From positions 1 to 5,030 of the forward strand of contig JABXGY010000432.1 of the NCBI GenBank assembly GCA_016550395.1: a DNA stretch of 5,030 nucleotides, written 5' to 3'. The notes beneath the pieces are model-generated. The model was not told where the DNA came from and searched no databases. It was given only the letters and a program-made list of their open reading frames with translations. Position numbers and translations under genes: made by a program. Shown in pieces: positions 1-4,997 of this stretch; position 1 is the stretch's first letter, and every line of letters begins with the position of its first letter. Source of the DNA: an archaeon. GTDB taxonomy: Archaea; Asgardarchaeota; Hermodarchaeia; Hermodarchaeales; Hermodarchaeaceae.

Positions 1-17
1 ATCCTGTGAAATTACAC

Positions 18-47
18 GAAATAAAAAATAGAAGAGTGCGTGAGCAC
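18..47 (-). terminator. Hairpin plus T-tract downstream of the rhodopsin gene
   Basis: About 40 bases after the rhodopsin stop, the minus strand has a small hairpin, GTGC-TCAC-GCAC (36-47), followed by TCTTCTATTTTTTATTT (18-34). Archaeal RNA polymerase terminates at oligo-T tracts, so the T-run is the meaningful part. The four-pair stem may be chance. Confidence 0.4.
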
Positions 48-85
48 ATGCGACTATTGTATTTTTTGCGACGATATCTTGAACA

Positions 86-724
86 TTATGCTTTTTCTAT
101 TCGGAAAAGAATGATCAGTCCATAGATGATTTTTGTGATTACATCCAAGGCTGCATAGAGTATTACTGCAATAAGCGTTGTAATAAGACCAAATCCCGTT
201 GGTGCTAGAATGAATACCAAAGGAAAGAGAGACCAGAAGATTATGATGAACCACATAAGTTGTGAATTAGTTCCTCCACGAGTGACACCTTTGAACAAGG
301 CGATAAGAAGGGCAATGTAGGCAATTGAACTGAAGGCAAAGAACCACCAGCGCTCGATGCTTGTAATAAAGGCAGCTAGAAAGCCACAGAACATTACCAG
401 CATTGTCAGGATAGGAATTTTCGCGAGTGTCACAGATTCGGTCTGTCTCAGAACAACTGCTACAGATACTGTGAGTAAACTACAGCTAGCCATGTAAAAT
501 AGCCAACGGCTCCAATATATGGGTTCACCAATAGCCGAGGTGACCACCAAGAAACCAAGAGCCATGAGAACATAGGATATCGTCGTGATGAAGGCAACCA
601 GAATATCAACGAACGAAAAGAATTCGTGAGCTCCAGAACGAAAAGAAAGTAATGTAAACATCACGGTTGCGATACCAAAGATCGCAGCCATAATCCAAAA
701 GACAAGCAATTCTTCTCCAGCCAA
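86..724 (-). CDS. Schizorhodopsin-like microbial rhodopsin (seven-helix retinal protein), variant helix C motif
   Basis: This is a 212-residue membrane protein with about seven hydrophobic helices (roughly 5-28, 37-62, 68-92, 99-120, 124-145, 153-174, 178-208) and no signal peptide. Helix G carries LDVITKIIYG: Lys198 is the expected retinal Schiff-base lysine and Asp194 matches bacteriorhodopsin Asp212. Helix F has WSLFP (Trp164, Pro168), matching bacteriorhodopsin Trp182/Pro186. Helix C reads IYWSRWLFYMASCSLL. Aligned on Arg73 (bacteriorhodopsin Arg82), the Asp85 and Thr89 positions are Phe76 and Ser80, followed by Cys81, as in schizorhodopsins, which are light-driven inward proton pumps. 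The Asp96 position, Glu in schizorhodopsins, is Ser87 here. Membership of the rhodopsin superfamily is very secure. The schizorhodopsin assignment rests on residues recalled from the family, and inward pumping is uncertain given Ser87. The start is TTG, chosen because AAGGAG lies nine bases upstream; the first internal ATG (codon 12) falls inside helix A. Confidence 0.9.
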   Translation of the reverse strand: MAGEELLVFWIMAAIFGIATVMFTLLSFRSGAHEFFSFVDILVAFITTISYVLMALGFLVVTSAIGEPIYWSRWLFYMASCSLLTVSVAVVLRQTESVTLAKIPILTMLVMFCGFLAAFITSIERWWFFAFSSIAYIALLIALFKGVTRGGTNSQLMWFIIIFWSLFPLVFILAPTGFGLITTLIAVILYAALDVITKIIYGLIILFRIEKA

Positions 725-733
725 TTTGATAAA

Positions 734-739
734 CTCCTT
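734..739 (-). promoter_or_regulatory. Shine-Dalgarno site deciding the TTG start of the rhodopsin gene
   Basis: On the minus strand AAGGAG sits nine bases before the TTG at 724-722. No ATG or GTG is better placed, and the next ATG would remove part of helix A. Confidence 0.6.
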
Positions 740-772
740 ATGTTGAGATGGGTTACAGAATATGACAACAAC

Positions 773-785
773 TTATTTTAAAATC
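773..785 (-). promoter_or_regulatory. Candidate TATA element of the rhodopsin gene
   Basis: The minus strand reads ATTTTAAAATAA here, an A/T-only stretch. It lies about 50-60 bases before the TTG start, which predicts a transcription start near 754 and a leader of about 30 bases carrying the AAGGAG site. It is a weak match to the archaeal TTTAWATA consensus, so this is a positional inference. Confidence 0.35.
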
Positions 786-814
786 TAGCAACTCACGACG
801 TATGCTATACAATT

Positions 815-822
815 AAGAAAAA
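815..822 (-). terminator. Oligo-T tract after the thioredoxin-fold gene
   Basis: About ten bases after the TAG stop the minus strand reads TTTTTCTT without a hairpin, a plausible archaeal termination signal. It would separate this transcript from the rhodopsin gene, which has its own candidate TATA element just beyond. Confidence 0.3.
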
Positions 823-830
823 CCATTGAA

Positions 831-1289
831 CTAGCTGCTAAATTCAGAAATCTTCTGCAATACCTCCTTACCTTTCTCTTCAGTAAAGGTTCCAACATCC
901 CGCCAGAGGATGTTCCCATCACAGTCAACTAAGAAGAGATAAATGGTGTCTTCGGTTGGGATAGCCAAAGCTTGATCAAATTCTGCTTTGTCAATATAAA
1001 GGGTGATCGTGCGTGCCCGCATTTCTTTGGAGCGAATGCCACTTCGCATCCCACCATCAATTATCCGTTGAGAGATGAAATTAAATTTTCGAAGTGTTGG
1101 GATCTCATAGAACTGGATATTAGGGTGTTCAGCAACCAACCTTTGGAGAAAGGGAATCCAGGTCTCGATTGGGCGAACATGCCATTGCTGGAACGCCACC
1201 ACAAGGAGATTAAGTTTCCCTTCCAAGGTATCAGGAATGATATGTGGGTTACCATTCAGATCTTTGCCTGAGACTTTGGGGAATTTCAT
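831..1289 (-). CDS. Thioredoxin-fold protein without redox cysteines, ATP10-like/redoxin-like
   Basis: This is a 152-residue soluble protein with no signal peptide. It opens with FPKVSGKDLNGN, followed by GKLNLLVVAFQQWHV (residues 24-38), the layout of redoxin and thioredoxin-like proteins: a strand leading into the loop where an active CxxC or peroxidatic Cys would sit. Here the loop is Gln34-Gln35-Trp36-His37. The only cysteine, Cys123, lies in LVDCDGNILW, the usual 'D-x-x-G-x-I-x-W' strand turn near the C terminus. The arrangement, with a conserved-looking middle (FNFISQRIIDGGMRSGIRSKEMRART), recalls the ATP10 domain of the mitochondrial ATP synthase assembly factor and its prokaryotic relatives. 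That comparison is from memory and moderately confident; the fold is more secure than the family. The start is ATG with no evident Shine-Dalgarno, and the transcript could be leaderless or nearly so. The stop is TAG, 106 bases before the rhodopsin start on the same strand; co-transcription is possible but not required. Confidence 0.8.
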   Translation of the reverse strand: MKFPKVSGKDLNGNPHIIPDTLEGKLNLLVVAFQQWHVRPIETWIPFLQRLVAEHPNIQFYEIPTLRKFNFISQRIIDGGMRSGIRSKEMRARTITLYIDKAEFDQALAIPTEDTIYLFLVDCDGNILWRDVGTFTEEKGKEVLQKISEFSS

Positions 1290-1304
1290 CTTGTATCACT
1301 GCTG

Positions 1305-1316
1305 CAATTTTAATTG
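1305..1316 (-). promoter_or_regulatory. Candidate TATA element of the thioredoxin-fold gene
   Basis: The minus strand reads CAATTAAAATTG, centred about 22 bases before the ATG. If used, it would give a leaderless or near-leaderless mRNA, which fits the missing Shine-Dalgarno. A second A/T-rich element (AATACAATTAAATTC, 1332-1346) is an alternative that would leave a leader of about 24 bases. The sequence alone does not choose between them. Confidence 0.3.
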
Positions 1317-1444
1317 GTGTCTCCAATCAAGGAATTTAATTGTATTACGCTTTTGTGATGTACCCTCGAACAGATATTCATGAAGTAATAAGAGGGCTTA
1401 TAACAATCCTTAGAACAGTTCAATTATCTTTGACAAGACGAAAG

Positions 1445-1452
1445 TATAAATA
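1445..1452 (+). promoter_or_regulatory. TATA box of the flavodoxin gene
   Basis: The sequence AAAGTATAAATAATC contains TATAAATA, a near-consensus archaeal TATA box, with purines (AAAG) just upstream in the BRE position. It lies 40-47 bases before the GTG start. A transcription start near 1474 is predicted, giving a leader of about 18 bases that carries GGAGG. This is the clearest promoter in the window. Confidence 0.65.
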
Positions 1453-1479
1453 ATCTTTTTATGAAAAACGTGTATCGCT

Positions 1480-1484
1480 GGAGG
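1480..1484 (+). promoter_or_regulatory. Shine-Dalgarno deciding the GTG start of the flavodoxin gene
   Basis: GGAGG is separated by seven bases from the GTG at 1492. It rules out the earlier ATG at 1461, which is in another frame and soon hits a stop. Confidence 0.75.
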
Positions 1485-1491
1485 CGATTAA

Positions 1492-1992
1492 GTGAAAGTT
1501 CTCTTCACATATCGAACGCTAACTGGTAATACGAAAAAAGTAATTGAAGCAATGTATGATGAAATCCAAGTTGAAAAAGAAATCAAACCTTGGAACGAAA
1601 TTGAATCCCTCGAGGGCTATAACATTAATTTTATTGGGTTCCCGATTGAAGCAATGGGACCTAGCCCTCAAACCAAGGAATGGCTAGCAGAGCACGTAGA
1701 TGGAAAACGAATTGCATTAGTGATCACGCACGGATCACCCGATGATACACAACCACTTCAGGAGTGGTTACAAAAATGTCGTGATGCTGCAGTAGGCGCT
1801 GAAATCGTTGGATTATTTCATTGTAGAGGCGATATGAGCGAACAGCTTATCGATGGGATGCTACAGTCTGGGAATCCGCAATTTGTGGAATGGGCGAAGC
1901 AAGCCAAAGAAGCGCCGAGAGGCTTTCCAGATGCGAGTGCCCTTAACAAAGCCCGCACATTTGCTCAGGATACTATTAATCAGTTAAGTTAA
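1492..1992 (+). CDS. Short-chain flavodoxin family protein (Flavodoxin_3/BilS-like)
   Basis: This 166-residue protein has the length and fold signature of a stand-alone flavodoxin, an FMN-binding electron carrier in the cytoplasm. After a first strand (MKVLFTY), TLTGNTKKV (residues 9-17) forms the FMN phosphate-binding loop of the S/T-x-T-G-N-T type. GFPIEAMGPSPQTKEWL (49-65) and THGSPDDTQPLQEWL (79-93) are the second and third flavin loops. LFHCRGDMSEQLIDGM (108-123) resembles the 'F-x-C-x-G-K' strand-loop seen in the Flavodoxin_3 family, which includes BilS, the flavodoxin partner of bilirubin reductases in some bacteria. No bilirubin reductase or other redox partner is encoded in the window, so the electron donor and acceptor are unknown. 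It is the only plus-strand gene. It has its own TATA box and GGAGG, and ends six bases before the stop of the convergent hydrolase gene, with no T-tract between them. Confidence 0.88.
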   Translation: MKVLFTYRTLTGNTKKVIEAMYDEIQVEKEIKPWNEIESLEGYNINFIGFPIEAMGPSPQTKEWLAEHVDGKRIALVITHGSPDDTQPLQEWLQKCRDAAVGAEIVGLFHCRGDMSEQLIDGMLQSGNPQFVEWAKQAKEAPRGFPDASALNKARTFAQDTINQLS

Positions 1993-1998
1993 ATGAGG

Positions 1999-3093
1999 TT
2001 AAGGCATTGGAGCAATGATATCCTCGGTATCGAGGATGCCCATTTCTGCAATGGCATCATTTTCGTATTTGGTGATTTCTGAATAGAGGGCAATCATGTA
2101 TCCATCATGGTCAGTTCGAATGAACCCATCCCCTAGTGGACGTCCTACTAAATCGGTGATCCGAGCAATAGATTGTCCTTTCTTGACCTGTTCCCCAGGT
2201 TCTACTAGGAATCGAATGATCCCCGATCGTTTCGTTCGTGGATGTTCAATTCGGCGTAGTCGTTTAGTTGGTTGAGGAGTAGGAAATTCAGTGATTTTAG
2301 CATAGGGTCCTTCGAGCATCCCAGCCCATTTGAGAACATTGCGTGTGCCCTTCAATGACCCCCTGACTATCTCTGGATATAGCACATTATTGGCACCAAG
2401 CTCGATTGTGAAGGCAGGTATTCGTAATGTATTCAGTGTAGCACCGGACACAGAGCGATGATATTTGAGTTTCATGTATTTCTTCGCAGGAAAGTCAGCA
2501 GTATACAGTGCGCCAAAGGCTTCTACCATTCCCTTTTGTTGCGAAGCTAACTTCAATGCATTTGGCTTATCCTTCTCGTCGGTGTAGAAGATGCGATCAA
2601 GTATAGAGTAGGGAATTGAGCGAAGTGCATGGTTATGTAAATCGAGGTGAAAGTCTGCGTATTTCTTCAGGTAGGCGAAGATGCGTTTGGCCACTAATTC
2701 ATATCGTTCAGGGAATTTGGTGTCTTCGTCTTCATCTTTTTTCTTCGCAAATCTTCCTTCTGGGTATAGGCGGTTTGGATCTTTGGGATCATAATCTGGT
2801 GACCGCGCATACGCCCGTAACCCGGTGGGATTCAGTGAGGGAATCGCCACAACGGTCCCTGTCACCTCTTGAGCTAGCTCCTGAGTGACTAGCTCATGAA
2901 TTACGGCGATACCTGTGAGCTCGTTGCCATGCACATTCGCTGTTATCACGAAGGTTGGTCCTTCAGTTTTTCCTTGGGCAATCATGACTGGTATTTGATC
3001 GGTAAATCCTGTGGGTAGTTGGAGCGCTTTAATAAAGCCGTATGTGAGGTGTCCGGGCTTGGCTTTTGCTGTGCCGATTTTGATGGTCTTCAT
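1999..3093 (-). CDS. Succinylglutamate desuccinylase/aspartoacylase family zinc hydrolase
   Basis: This is a 364-residue zinc-dependent amidohydrolase of the M14-like AstE/AspA family. Numbering from the ATG at 3093, the zinc ligands are His55 and Glu58 (VHGNE) and His153 (DLHNH). Asn107-Arg108 (DPNRLYP) match the substrate-binding Asn-Arg of M14 carboxypeptidases, and Glu231 (TIELG) is the expected catalytic base. The C-terminal part, from about residue 288, is a small beta domain with PGEQVKKGQSIARI, the barrel that covers the active site in aspartoacylases. The family removes acyl or amino-acid groups from amide-linked substrates; the actual substrate cannot be read here. A charged stretch, AKKKDEDED (about 116-124), follows the Asn-Arg motif. 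The ORF can open nine bases earlier at a GTG (3102). The ATG was preferred because it gives a typical MKTIKIG start and has a weak GTGGT upstream. No arginine-catabolism neighbours are present, so an AstE role is not supported. Confidence 0.88.
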   Translation of the reverse strand: MKTIKIGTAKAKPGHLTYGFIKALQLPTGFTDQIPVMIAQGKTEGPTFVITANVHGNELTGIAVIHELVTQELAQEVTGTVVAIPSLNPTGLRAYARSPDYDPKDPNRLYPEGRFAKKKDEDEDTKFPERYELVAKRIFAYLKKYADFHLDLHNHALRSIPYSILDRIFYTDEKDKPNALKLASQQKGMVEAFGALYTADFPAKKYMKLKYHRSVSGATLNTLRIPAFTIELGANNVLYPEIVRGSLKGTRNVLKWAGMLEGPYAKITEFPTPQPTKRLRRIEHPRTKRSGIIRFLVEPGEQVKKGQSIARITDLVGRPLGDGFIRTDHDGYMIALYSEITKYENDAIAEMGILDTEDIIAPMP

Positions 3094-3143
3094 TATTACC
3101 ACACAGCTTGCAATTGTAAGAGTATCTTCTATTATTCACTTTC

Positions 3144-3153
3144 CATTATATCG
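3144..3153 (-). promoter_or_regulatory. Candidate TATA element of the desuccinylase-family gene
   Basis: The minus strand reads GATATAATGG about 55 bases before the ATG, predicting a transcription start near 3122 and a leader of about 30 bases. A second A/T-rich stretch (GAATAATAG, 3130-3138) is an alternative that would give a shorter leader. Confidence 0.35.
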
Positions 3154-3167
3154 TGTTTTAATTCCCT

Positions 3168-3180
3168 AAGGAAAAAATCG
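3168..3180 (-). terminator. Oligo-T tract after the DUF362 gene
   Basis: Some 15-25 bases after the DUF362 stop the minus strand reads CGATTTTTTCCTT. The run of six T fits archaeal termination, and no convincing stem precedes it. It lies just upstream of the promoter candidate for the hydrolase gene, supporting separate transcription. Confidence 0.4.
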
Positions 3181-3193
3181 GGATTCCTGAGTG

Positions 3194-4183
3194 CTAGGAA
3201 ACAGGTGTATCCACATGCTGCTTCCAGGTTTCGATGATGGTTTTCAAAGCTGTTCCTTTCACTTGGATCTTGTTGTAATCGGATTCACCGATCCCGCTTT
3301 CAGCTGCATGTTTGAGATATAATGTGTCAAAGGGATTGATTCCACTAATTTTTGCCGCGATACAATCAAGGGCAAGGGGATCTCGACTAGCAAGAATAGT
3401 ATTCAGTTCGAAGGGAGACTCTGCTTTAGTTGTCGTCATGTTAATGTCATCGCTTACAATGAAGGCATCGAGTACATTCAGGGCTGGTTTTATCACCTTA
3501 TTAATGTCAACTAAGCCATGGGCAAGGTTTCCATGAATTCGTTTCCGCTCACCGGTGGGACTCCACCATTGCCGATAATTTGGATGAAACAACTTTCCCT
3601 CTGGTGAGTAAAATTCAGGCGAACATTCAATGGGAAACTCAGCTGGACGCGTATCAGAGTATTCTCCCTTTCCAGGAATCACACCTAACAAGTTTTTCAC
3701 CGCCAGGCTAGCCCAATCCCGTTGTCCCGGTACTCGTTTGTACAACTTAAGCTTGGGCACATTAATTAACACATCAGCCTCCATGATGAGCTTCGGTACT
3801 AGTAACTCTTGAACCGCCAGTCCATCTGGGACATCTACCCTTCTGGCTGGGCTCTTATTCAAGTCCACTAGTTTGACATTATACTTCTTTGACAGCTCGG
3901 TATAGCCACCAGCCCTAAAGGCCAATTTGGTTTCAATGCCACCAGACCCCTCGGCAATTAACACCTCCGAGGGATTCACTTGTTGGCACAAATTGATAAT
4001 TGCTTCAACCACTGGATAATCCGTTGTGAACCCCGTAAAGGGTGGCAATGCGAAGACTAAGTTTGGTTTAATGACCACCTTATCCTTCGGTTGCAGAAAC
4101 GCCTCAATACCACCAAGGAGTTGAATCGCTCCTCGAACGGCATTTCTAACATTTGGATTAAAGGCGATAGAAACTTTTACCAT
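3194..4183 (-). CDS. DUF362 domain-containing protein without ferredoxin domain
   Basis: This 329-residue protein has the family motifs in order: VVIKPNLV (36-43), TTDYPVVEAI (53-62), IAEGSGG (76-82), DVLINVPKLK (137-146), SLAVKNLLGVIPGKGEYS (159-176), the block around HGLVDINKVIKPALNVLDAF (222-241), and ASRDPLALDCIAAKISG (265-281). The function of DUF362 is not established. Many members carry a C-terminal two-cluster 4Fe-4S ferredoxin domain. This one does not: it has only three scattered cysteines (66, 187, 274) and ends soon after the core. The start is ATG, with GAGGTT five bases upstream. It is on the same strand as the hydrolase gene but about 100 bases away, separated by a T-tract and a promoter candidate, so a functional link between the two is unproven. 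No signal peptide or membrane helix is visible, so it is probably cytoplasmic. Confidence 0.88.
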   Translation of the reverse strand: MVKVSIAFNPNVRNAVRGAIQLLGGIEAFLQPKDKVVIKPNLVFALPPFTGFTTDYPVVEAIINLCQQVNPSEVLIAEGSGGIETKLAFRAGGYTELSKKYNVKLVDLNKSPARRVDVPDGLAVQELLVPKLIMEADVLINVPKLKLYKRVPGQRDWASLAVKNLLGVIPGKGEYSDTRPAEFPIECSPEFYSPEGKLFHPNYRQWWSPTGERKRIHGNLAHGLVDINKVIKPALNVLDAFIVSDDINMTTTKAESPFELNTILASRDPLALDCIAAKISGINPFDTLYLKHAAESGIGESDYNKIQVKGTALKTIIETWKQHVDTPVS

Positions 4184-4188
4184 TGGAC

Positions 4189-4194
4189 AACCTC
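4189..4194 (-). promoter_or_regulatory. Shine-Dalgarno of the DUF362 gene
   Basis: GAGGTT on the minus strand, five bases before the ATG at 4183, is a good match to the archaeal anti-Shine-Dalgarno and supports this start. Confidence 0.6.
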
Positions 4195-4212
4195 ATCAAT
4201 ATTTACTTCTAA

Positions 4213-4224
4213 CCTTATATTCCT
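4213..4224 (-). promoter_or_regulatory. Candidate TATA element of the DUF362 gene
   Basis: The minus strand reads AGGAATATAAGG, an A/T core with a purine-rich BRE-like flank. It predicts a transcription start near 4191, which would cut into the Shine-Dalgarno. The next A/T stretch upstream (CACATATTAG, 4226-4235) would give a more comfortable leader of about 20 bases. One of the two is probably used. Confidence 0.35.
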
Positions 4225-4237
4225 CTAATATGTGAGT

Positions 4238-4351
4238 CTAATCGAATAGCCCTCTCCCCTCCACTGTTATATTCCGAATAGATGACTTCACGCCATTTGG
4301 ATATTCACCAACGATAACAGGTCGCTGAAATCCACCAAAGTTAAATTCTTC
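4238..4351 (-). pseudogene. Possible 3' remnant of a lost gene (37 codons plus stop)
   Basis: In the minus-strand frame ending at the TAG of 4240-4238, the sequence reads EEFNFGGFQRPVIVGEYPNG followed by VKSSIRNITVEGRGLFD. Its amino acid make-up looks like a genuine protein C terminus: alternating hydrophobic residues, Gly/Asn/Pro turns, and acidic and basic residues. It has no usable start codon before a late GTG (17 codons left). At its upstream side it runs into the T-tract and hairpin at 4351-4400, where protein-like character is lost. It is in a different frame from the exported-protein gene upstream. It could be the tail of a truncated gene, a frameshifted extension joined at the run of seven T (4354-4360), or chance; I do not recognise the family. 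Confidence 0.27.
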
Positions 4352-4400
4352 CCAAAAAAAGGGAAAAGAGGTTTGTTGGGCAGAGACCCAAGAAACCTCT
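4351..4400 (-). terminator. Strong hairpin plus T-tract terminator after the exported-protein gene
   Basis: An inverted repeat spans 4367-4400. AGAGGTTT (4367-4374) pairs with AAACCTCT (4393-4400), and TTGGG (4376-4380) pairs with CCCAA (4387-4391), with one mismatch and a six-base loop. On the minus strand it starts 16 bases after the TAA stop of the exported-protein gene. It is followed by a T-rich run ending in seven T (4354-4360) between CCC and GGG, itself a small 5-bp inverted repeat (4349-4365). This matches a bacterial-style intrinsic terminator for the minus strand. Archaea mainly use the T-tract, so the stem may instead protect the mRNA 3' end. Confidence 0.6.
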
Positions 4401-4416
4401 GAGTATGTTCGTTGTA

Positions 4417-4962
4417 TTAGAAGAGGTGGAAGTAGCCCGGAGCCTCAGCAACAGGGAACGGTGGCCAGGTATCCGCTGGCGGCCATTCTGCTGGGGGAGG
4501 AATAATTCTTCCATGCATGAATACAATATGACCGTCCCACTTGGCATATTTAGAACTCGTGTCGGTAACTCGTCCAGTCATGGCATAATATCCAGTTGGT
4601 TGGTGCGTATAGCCTTCGTCGTAGCCCTGCATGAGTAATGTTCCACCTTCTTCGTCAAAGATTTGCCAGATTTCCTTGAAGTGGCCCCATTCGCCATTTG
4701 GTCCTTCGTACGTCATCTCCATGAGGAAGAAACGCATGTATCCGTTAATGCCACCGCTAATGTACCCAGTCCAGGTTTGAATACCTCCTTCATAGAACTC
4801 TTCTCCCATTTTGTCCAGATTTAGGTCCAGTTCGGCTCGTAGGGGCTTTCGCCACCAGCAGGCTTGCGTTGCTCCAATTGTGATTAAGGGGATCATGAAG
4901 GATAGCATGAGTAAGGCAACACTTGCTGTCTTGATGATGTGCAACTTATTCAGTTTGTTCAC
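4417..4962 (-). CDS. Exported small protein with Trp/Pro-rich C-terminal tail, function unknown
   Basis: The open frame gives up to 181 residues from a GTG at 4962. The N terminus is a Sec-type signal peptide: Lys-rich start, hydrophobic core about residues 13-30, and probable cleavage after ATQA (31-34). Cys35 follows directly, but the context is not a good lipobox. The mature part (about 36-153) is rich in Trp, Tyr, Gly and acidic residues, with strand-turn patterning (GYISGGINGYMRFF, EIWQIFDEEGGTLLMQGYDEG, GYYAMTGRV, KWDGHIVFMHGRI). This suggests a small beta-barrel, similar in pattern to calycin or allene-oxide-cyclase-like barrels; that is inference only. The tail (154-181) contains PPPAEWPPADTWPPFP. 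No homologue is recognised. GGGAGGTGA overlaps the GTG, so this codon cannot use that Shine-Dalgarno. The CTG at 4953-4951 (five bases after GGTGA) or the TTG at 4944-4942 is more likely the true start, giving about 178 or 175 residues with the signal peptide intact. Confidence 0.75.
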   Translation of the reverse strand: MNKLNKLHIIKTASVALLMLSFMIPLITIGATQACWWRKPLRAELDLNLDKMGEEFYEGGIQTWTGYISGGINGYMRFFLMEMTYEGPNGEWGHFKEIWQIFDEEGGTLLMQGYDEGYTHQPTGYYAMTGRVTDTSSKYAKWDGHIVFMHGRIIPPPAEWPPADTWPPFPVAEAPGYFHLF

Positions 4963-4967
4963 CTCCC
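4959..4967 (-). promoter_or_regulatory. Near-perfect Shine-Dalgarno overlapping the apparent GTG start
   Basis: The minus strand reads GGGAGGTGA, fully complementary to the archaeal 16S 3' end core. The in-frame GTG is inside it. The first in-frame NTG codon at normal spacing is a CTG five bases downstream; a TTG follows 14 bases downstream. Confidence 0.65.
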
Positions 4968-4997
4968 GTAGAATTGCTAGAAACCAACTTGTGAATG

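Larger units (their letters stand above)
1290..1491. other. Divergent intergenic region
   Basis: This 202-bp A/T-rich region lies between the divergent thioredoxin-fold and flavodoxin genes. It holds the flavodoxin TATA box and Shine-Dalgarno at its right end and A/T-rich promoter candidates for the leftward gene at its left end. I see no RNA gene or convincing long inverted repeat. A CCCTC/GAGGG pair (1363-1367 and 1392-1396) is too short and far apart to call. Confidence 0.6.

Noticed and set aside
54..254. 66-codon minus-strand open frame overlapping the rhodopsin 3' end
   Set aside because: It is out of frame with the rhodopsin gene, has low-complexity shadow composition, and overlaps a securely identified gene.
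972..1271. 99-codon plus-strand open frame
   Set aside because: It is antisense to the thioredoxin-fold gene, whose protein has a clear fold signature; the plus-strand peptide is an antisense shadow.
1358..1453. 31-codon plus-strand ORF starting MYPRTDIHEVIRG
   Set aside because: The peptide looks somewhat protein-like, but there is no Shine-Dalgarno and its end overlaps the flavodoxin TATA box, so it is unlikely to be translated.
1461..1529. Alternative ATG for the flavodoxin gene
   Set aside because: It is in a different frame, ends after 22 codons, and lies upstream of the predicted transcription start.
4341..4547. 68-codon minus-strand frame across the end of the exported-protein gene and the hairpin
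   Set aside because: Its Arg/Leu/Ser-rich composition is typical of a shadow frame; the exported-protein frame has the better signal peptide and codon pattern.
4858..4872. Lipoprotein signal at Cys35 of the exported protein
   Set aside because: The residues before the cysteine (Thr-Gln-Ala) do not fit a lipobox; ordinary signal peptidase cleavage after ATQA is simpler.
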